Part shown: one piece after another, positions 24,705 through 27,872 of the stretch
Position numbering within the stretch: position 1 is the first letter of the stretch
Layout of the letters: every line of letters begins with the position of its first letter
Notes under the pieces: model-generated
What the model saw: only the letters and a program-made list of their open reading frames with translations
The model's database searches: none
Told to the model about the DNA's origin: nothing
Position numbers and translations under genes: made by a program
Assembly (NCBI GenBank): GCA_045535235.1
Contig: JAZSLG010000099.1
Coordinates: 1-27,872, forward strand
DNA length: 27,872 nt
Reading direction: 5' to 3'
From: Stercoripulliclostridium_A sp045535235
Lineage (GTDB): Bacteria; Bacillota; Clostridia; Christensenellales; DTU072

Positions 24705-24734
24705 TTGACACGCACGCGCGCGCTATGATATAAT
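24705..24734 (+). promoter_or_regulatory. Consensus promoter with CG-alternating spacer, driving the long leader
   Basis: TTGACA (24705-24710), 18 bp, TATAAT (24729-24734). The spacer holds ACGCGCGCGC, as in the TetR promoter. The start is expected near 24741, about 265 bases before the first sizeable gene. Confidence 0.85.
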
Positions 24735-24740
24735 TACAAA

Positions 24741-25005
24741 TAGTAGAAATATCGACCAGGGGTTAGAATGAATAGACTGTATAACGAGTTTTAGTAATTT
24801 TTTAGTGCTTGTTTTAGCGTAGTTTGACCCTAGATTAAGATATTTTAGCGCTCGTCAAAGCTCCATATTCCGCTTATTGTGAGGTATGAGATAGATAAAA
24901 CGACGCTCCTAAAGCATATTATGAATAAATGGCGTGGGAAACCACTGTTAATTTATGCGAGTATGATAAATATTTGATAATATATTAAACCAAGGAGAAT
25001 AAAAA
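24741..25005 (+). ncRNA. Long structured 5' leader or independent ncRNA upstream of the YegP-like gene
   Basis: A very strong promoter is followed by about 265 bases with no gene of normal size. Pairings that can be read by eye include GGGTTA (24760-24765) with TGACCC (24825-24830), CGTC (24853-24856) with GACG (24902-24905), and a GAAA-tetraloop hairpin GTGG-GAAA-CCAC (24934-24945). A nine-codon reading frame, MNRLYNEF, lies at 24768-24794 and could be a leader peptide, but it lacks a clear SD site. No terminator separates the leader from the downstream ATG. It may be a cis-acting leader or a stable RNA; large structured RNAs such as raiA occur in Clostridia, but I cannot assign a family by eye. 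Confidence 0.5.
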
Positions 25006-25434
25006 ATGGCAGAACTAAAAGGTATCTTTTACTATGGTCAAACGGCAAAAGGACATTTCAATTTCCACTTGAAAGCCCCAAACAAAGAAACAATCGGTGT
25101 ATGTGAAGGCGCTTATGCAGACCTTTCCAGTTGCAAAAAAGGTATTGCATCAGTACAAAAATTCGCGCCTATAGTCGTTGACAAAATCGAGGACCTTACT
25201 CTTAAAAAACCCATGGATCCTCTAAAGTTCCCCAAAGCAGAAGTTTACCAAGACAAACAAGGGAAGTTCCGTTTCCGCATTTATGCAAATAACGGCAACT
25301 TGGTTTGCATCAGCGAGTCCGGTTATGCTAGTAAAGAAAGTGCAAAAGCCGGTATTGCATCGGTTGCAAAGTGGGCTCCTACCGCCGACGTTATGAGCGA
25401 AAAAGATTACTTGGAGTTAAGTAAGAAAAAATAG
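25006..25434 (+). CDS. YegP/DUF1508-family protein
   Basis: This 142-residue protein has two copies of the small YegP/DUF1508 module. The first (about residues 5-55) contains GHFNFHLKAPNKETIGVCEG and KKGIASVQKFAP. The second (about 78-128) contains GKFRFRIYANNGNLVCISES and KAGIASVAKWAP. The module pairs a beta-hairpin with a helix; its biochemical role is not established. The copies are separated by a Lys/Pro-rich linker. ATG at 25006 has an AAGGAG site eight bases upstream. High use of AAA, GCA and CCC codons and a near-perfect promoter suggest strong expression. Its long leader may control it. Confidence 0.92.
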   Translation: MAELKGIFYYGQTAKGHFNFHLKAPNKETIGVCEGAYADLSSCKKGIASVQKFAPIVVDKIEDLTLKKPMDPLKFPKAEVYQDKQGKFRFRIYANNGNLVCISESGYASKESAKAGIASVAKWAPTADVMSEKDYLELSKKK

Positions 25435-25451
25435 TGCCAATGCTAAAGTAC

Positions 25452-25483
25452 CAAAGGAATATCCATAGTAGGATATTCCTTTG
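25452..25483 (+). terminator. 13-bp hairpin after the YegP-like gene
   Basis: CAAAGGAATATCC, loop ATAGTA, GGATATTCCTTTG, perfectly paired. The downstream sequence is only weakly T-rich, so it may be an inefficient terminator or an mRNA 3' stabiliser. Confidence 0.6.
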
Positions 25484-25508
25484 TCGTATTAATTTGTCGT
25501 AACGTATT

Positions 25509-25541
25509 AAACGATGAGCGAGGTCTCGTCGACGTTTTTTT
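25509..25541 (+). terminator. Second hairpin with T tract, upstream of the GH2 gene
   Basis: An imperfect stem (AAACG...GAG...CGAG / CTCG...GACGTTT) is followed by TTTTTTT. It ends read-through from the YegP-like gene, or works as an attenuator if a promoter lies before it. I see no clear promoter between it and the GH2 start 66 bases on. Confidence 0.6.
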
Positions 25542-25606
25542 GTGTATGAAACAATGCATGGAAAAATAAAAGGGGAAGATTGAAAAATCTTAATTTTGGA
25601 GGCATT

Positions 25607-27748
25607 ATGAAAATCGTAAAATTGATAAATGATAATTGGCTTTTTACCAAAGAGGGTAAAAGCGAAACCGTATGCGTTCCTCATTGTTGGAATGCTATCG
25701 ACGGACAAAATCAACCGAACTACTATCGTGGTAACTGCTCCTACGTTAAAACTTTGGAGGGCTTGAGTGGTATTTCTATTATTCGTATTGAAGGAGCAAA
25801 CTCGGTGTCTTCCGTGTATGCGAACGGTACGCTAGTTGCTACTCATCGTGGCGGTTACTCCGCGTATAGTGCAAATATTACCGACTACGTAGTAGACGGC
25901 AAATGTGAAATTAGAATAGAGGTAGATAATAGTGACTTTGAGGACGTCTATCCCTCTACTGCCGACTTTACCTTCTATGGTGGACTATATCGTAACGTAA
26001 CTTTGTTTACCAACGTAGGAGAGGGATATTTCGACGTTGTAAATTATGGCGGTAGTGGTATTAAAGTTACCCCTGTATTAAAGGATGGAAAGTGGGAAGT
26101 AAGCCTCATGGGCGCAACTTTTGGAAAGGCCGATAGCGTAGACTTTATTGTTTTAGATGAGGAAGGAAAAGTAGTAGCAACGGCATCTGCTAAACCCTAT
26201 GAAGAAATTGTTGTTTCAATCGACAATCCTATACTTTGGGATACTAAAAATCCATATCTATATTCCGTAAAAGCGCAATTGGTAATCGATGGTGAAACCG
26301 TTGACGAAAGTAGCACTCGTTTTGGTTTAAGAGAAATCGTATTTGATAGCGAGCGTGGTTGTATTCTTAATGGTACTCCCATCAAGCTAAAGGGTGTATC
26401 TCGTCACCAAGACAGGGAAAACCTTGGTAACGCACTCACCTATGATCATATTAAAGAAGATATAGAAATTATTAAGGAAGTTGGTTCTAACTCCATTCGT
26501 CTTGCACACTACCAACAAAACCAAATCATATATGACCTTGCTGACGAAAACGGTATTTTGGTTTGGGCGGAAATTCCAGTTATATCTCGTTGGTCACAAA
26601 AGAAACTTGATAACGCAAAATCACAACTCGTCGAGTTAATTTCTCAAAACTACAATCACCCCTCTATATTCTGTTGGGGCGTACAAAATGAAATTACCAT
26701 TGGAGGCGGTGGTGGCGCAAGCAAAAAGTGCGTTAAAGGTGTAAAAGAGCTAAACGATCTTGCTAAGTCTATGGATGCTACTCGTCCTACCACCTGCGCA
26801 CAAGTTATGATGGCATCTAAGACAGACCCTCTCAATAGTGTTACCGATATTTTAGGCTTTAACATTTACTATGGCTGGTACGTTCAAAGATACGTTGATA
26901 TAGATGCTTGGCTAGACGAGTTCCACGCACAAAACCCCAACCTCAAACTATGTCTTTCAGAGTATGGCGCAGAAGCCGTTCTCCGTTACTGGTCTTCAAA
27001 CCCTGCTCAAGGTGACTACGGTGAACAATATCAAGCAATTTTACACGCTCACTATGCGAATGCAATTATGTCCCGTGACTGGATGTGGGGTGGATACGTA
27101 TGGAATATGTTCGACTTCGGCTCTGCAATTCGTAACGAAGGTGGTGTAGCCGGTAAGAACAATAAGGGCTTGGTAACTTTTGATAGAAAAACTCGCAAGG
27201 ATTCCTTCTATGCATATAAGGCATATTGGAGTGATGAAAAGTTCGTTCATATTGGTGGCGAAAGATACGTTGAGCGTGCAATAGGCAAGTCAAGAGTAGA
27301 CGTGTTTAGCAATTGCGATTCCGTAGAACTATTCGTTAATGGTACCTCGTATGGCTCACAACAAGGAAAACTTACCACCTTTGAAGTAGATATTGTTGCA
27401 GGTGAAAATGAGATTAAAGCAGTTGCCGGCGACTGTAATCACGTAATTAAGGTTCAAGGCGTTGAAGAAGAGCCCGCATCTTATAAGTGCAATCAATCCG
27501 GTAACTTAGTTCGCAACTGGTTTGCAGCCGACGATGCAACAACTGCAAAAGATTGTCTTTCCGTAAACGATAAAATTGGCGTAGTCCTCAAGAGTGAAGA
27601 CGTTAAGGCAATGTTAGGCTCCAAGATACCCATGTGGCTTGCAAAGATTGCCTCTCCCTTCAAGGTTAAGACTTTACTAAAGATAGCTCGTATTTCACCC
27701 GAGATGGTAGGGATTGTTAATAATTTTCTTCAAACCATCAAAAAGTAA
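25607..27748 (+). CDS. GH2 family glycoside hydrolase (beta-galactosidase-like)
   Basis: This 713-residue cytosolic enzyme (no signal peptide) has the GH2 order of jelly-roll sugar-binding domain (about 1-140), Ig-like domain (about 150-245) and TIM barrel. The barrel shows KGVSRHQDRENLGNA (262-276), SIRLAHY, FCWGVQNEITIGG (acid/base Glu362) and LCLSEYGAEA (nucleophile Glu452). Additional C-terminal beta domains follow. GH2 enzymes include beta-galactosidases, mannosidases and glucuronidases; RHQDRENLGNA favours beta-galactosidase. I start at ATG 25607, with GGAGG five bases before it, rather than the upstream in-frame TTG at 25580, which has only a poor site. It is preceded by two hairpins and followed by a large one, so it is likely a single gene. 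Linkage specificity is unknown. Confidence 0.93.
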   Translation: MKIVKLINDNWLFTKEGKSETVCVPHCWNAIDGQNQPNYYRGNCSYVKTLEGLSGISIIRIEGANSVSSVYANGTLVATHRGGYSAYSANITDYVVDGKCEIRIEVDNSDFEDVYPSTADFTFYGGLYRNVTLFTNVGEGYFDVVNYGGSGIKVTPVLKDGKWEVSLMGATFGKADSVDFIVLDEEGKVVATASAKPYEEIVVSIDNPILWDTKNPYLYSVKAQLVIDGETVDESSTRFGLREIVFDSERGCILNGTPIKLKGVSRHQDRENLGNALTYDHIKEDIEIIKEVGSNSIRLAHYQQNQIIYDLADENGILVWAEIPVISRWSQKKLDNAKSQLVELISQNYNHPSIFCWGVQNEITIGGGGGASKKCVKGVKELNDLAKSMDATRPTTCAQVMMASKTDPLNSVTDILGFNIYYGWYVQRYVDIDAWLDEFHAQNPNLKLCLSEYGAEAVLRYWSSNPAQGDYGEQYQAILHAHYANAIMSRDWMWGGYVWNMFDFGSAIRNEGGVAGKNNKGLVTFDRKTRKDSFYAYKAYWSDEKFVHIGGERYVERAIGKSRVDVFSNCDSVELFVNGTSYGSQQGKLTTFEVDIVAGENEIKAVAGDCNHVIKVQGVEEEPASYKCNQSGNLVRNWFAADDATTAKDCLSVNDKIGVVLKSEDVKAMLGSKIPMWLAKIASPFKVKTLLKIARISPEMVGIVNNFLQTIKK

Positions 27749-27776
27749 AAACGCGTTATTTTAGCGAACAACTTCA

Positions 27777-27843
27777 CAAAACAAGAGCCTCCCTCGGTCG
27801 TTTACGAGTAGTAAAGTCCCGTCGGTAGGCTCTTTTGTTTTGC
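27777..27843 (+). terminator. Long hairpin with T-rich end after the GH2 gene
   Basis: AAAACAAGAGCCT pairs with AGGCTCTTTTGTTTT apart from a two-base bulge. The 39-base loop can itself fold (TTTAC / GTAAA). It ends in a T-rich tract. It lies inside a wider 11-bp inverted repeat, AAAACGCGTTA (27748-27758) and TAACGCGTTTT (27862-27872). The window ends there. Confidence 0.65.
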
Positions 27844-27872
27844 CTCGTTCTTCATCTAAACTAACGCGTTTT

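Noticed and set aside
25580..25606. TTG start for the GH2 enzyme
   Set aside because: ATG 25607 has a much better GGAGG site and matches the family N-terminus.
1..27872. CRISPR array, tRNA or rRNA genes
   Set aside because: No regularly spaced direct repeats, no cloverleaf with CCA end and no rRNA-like stretch was seen when reading the intergenic regions.

Overview
The window reads as chromosomal DNA from a low-GC, Gram-positive-type anaerobe, most likely an uncultured gut member of the Clostridia (Bacillota). This is inferred from strong AGGAGG-type ribosome binding sites, TTGACA-N17-TATAAT promoters, intrinsic terminators ending in T tracts, a clostridial-type chorismate synthase, a GPH sugar symporter, cytosolic GH35 and GH2 beta-galactosidase-like enzymes, BspA-type leucine-rich-repeat and InlB-type surface proteins, and the absence of any outer-membrane gene. 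The exact taxon cannot be fixed from this sequence alone. No rRNA, tRNA, CRISPR array or transposase gene was seen.

Layout. (1) 1-1266: 3' part of an InlB-repeat surface protein with a C-terminal membrane anchor, ending at a two-way terminator. (2) 7815 down to 1286, minus strand: a compact five-gene operon in which every junction is a one-base TAATG overlap. In order it encodes a release-factor-like GGQ protein that has lost the usual stop-codon-reading loop, a UvrD/Rep-type helicase with extra N- and C-terminal regions, a coiled-coil protein, a single-pass membrane protein with a cytosolic ankyrin-like part and an external GLUG-like repeat domain, and a tiny two-TM protein. It starts from an extended -10 promoter so close to the ATG that the mRNA is probably leaderless. 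I do not recognise this combination; it is the best candidate here for an undescribed system. (3) 7885-10252: aroC, an SDR oxidoreductase and a low-molecular-weight tyrosine phosphatase, tightly coupled. (4) 10276-13120: GPH symporter and an overlapping LRR lipoprotein gene, with a perfect inverted repeat over the promoter. (5) 13134-16534: a COG2509-type FAD protein and a GH35 beta-galactosidase, divergently transcribed from mirror-image promoters.

(6) 16571-19945: a TetR regulator followed by an MMPL/RND-type membrane transporter. (7) 20011-21447: a secreted, membrane-anchored protein of unknown family. (8) 21455-22858: a class II Fic gene with its own consensus promoter, lying between two inverted copies of a structured intergenic element with conserved boxes and covarying stems. 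(9) 22872-24560, minus strand: Na/Pi cotransporter with a PhoU-like tail. (10) 24705-25434: a long, probably structured 5' leader or ncRNA in front of a YegP/DUF1508 protein. (11) 25607-27748: GH2 glycosidase followed by a large hairpin.

How it fits together: the GPH symporter, GH35 and GH2 enzymes suggest uptake and cytosolic cleavage of galactosides or related oligosaccharides. The TetR-MMPL pair is a typical self-regulated export cassette. The helicase/release-factor operon and the Fic region look like stress, translation-quality or conflict functions, which is inference only.
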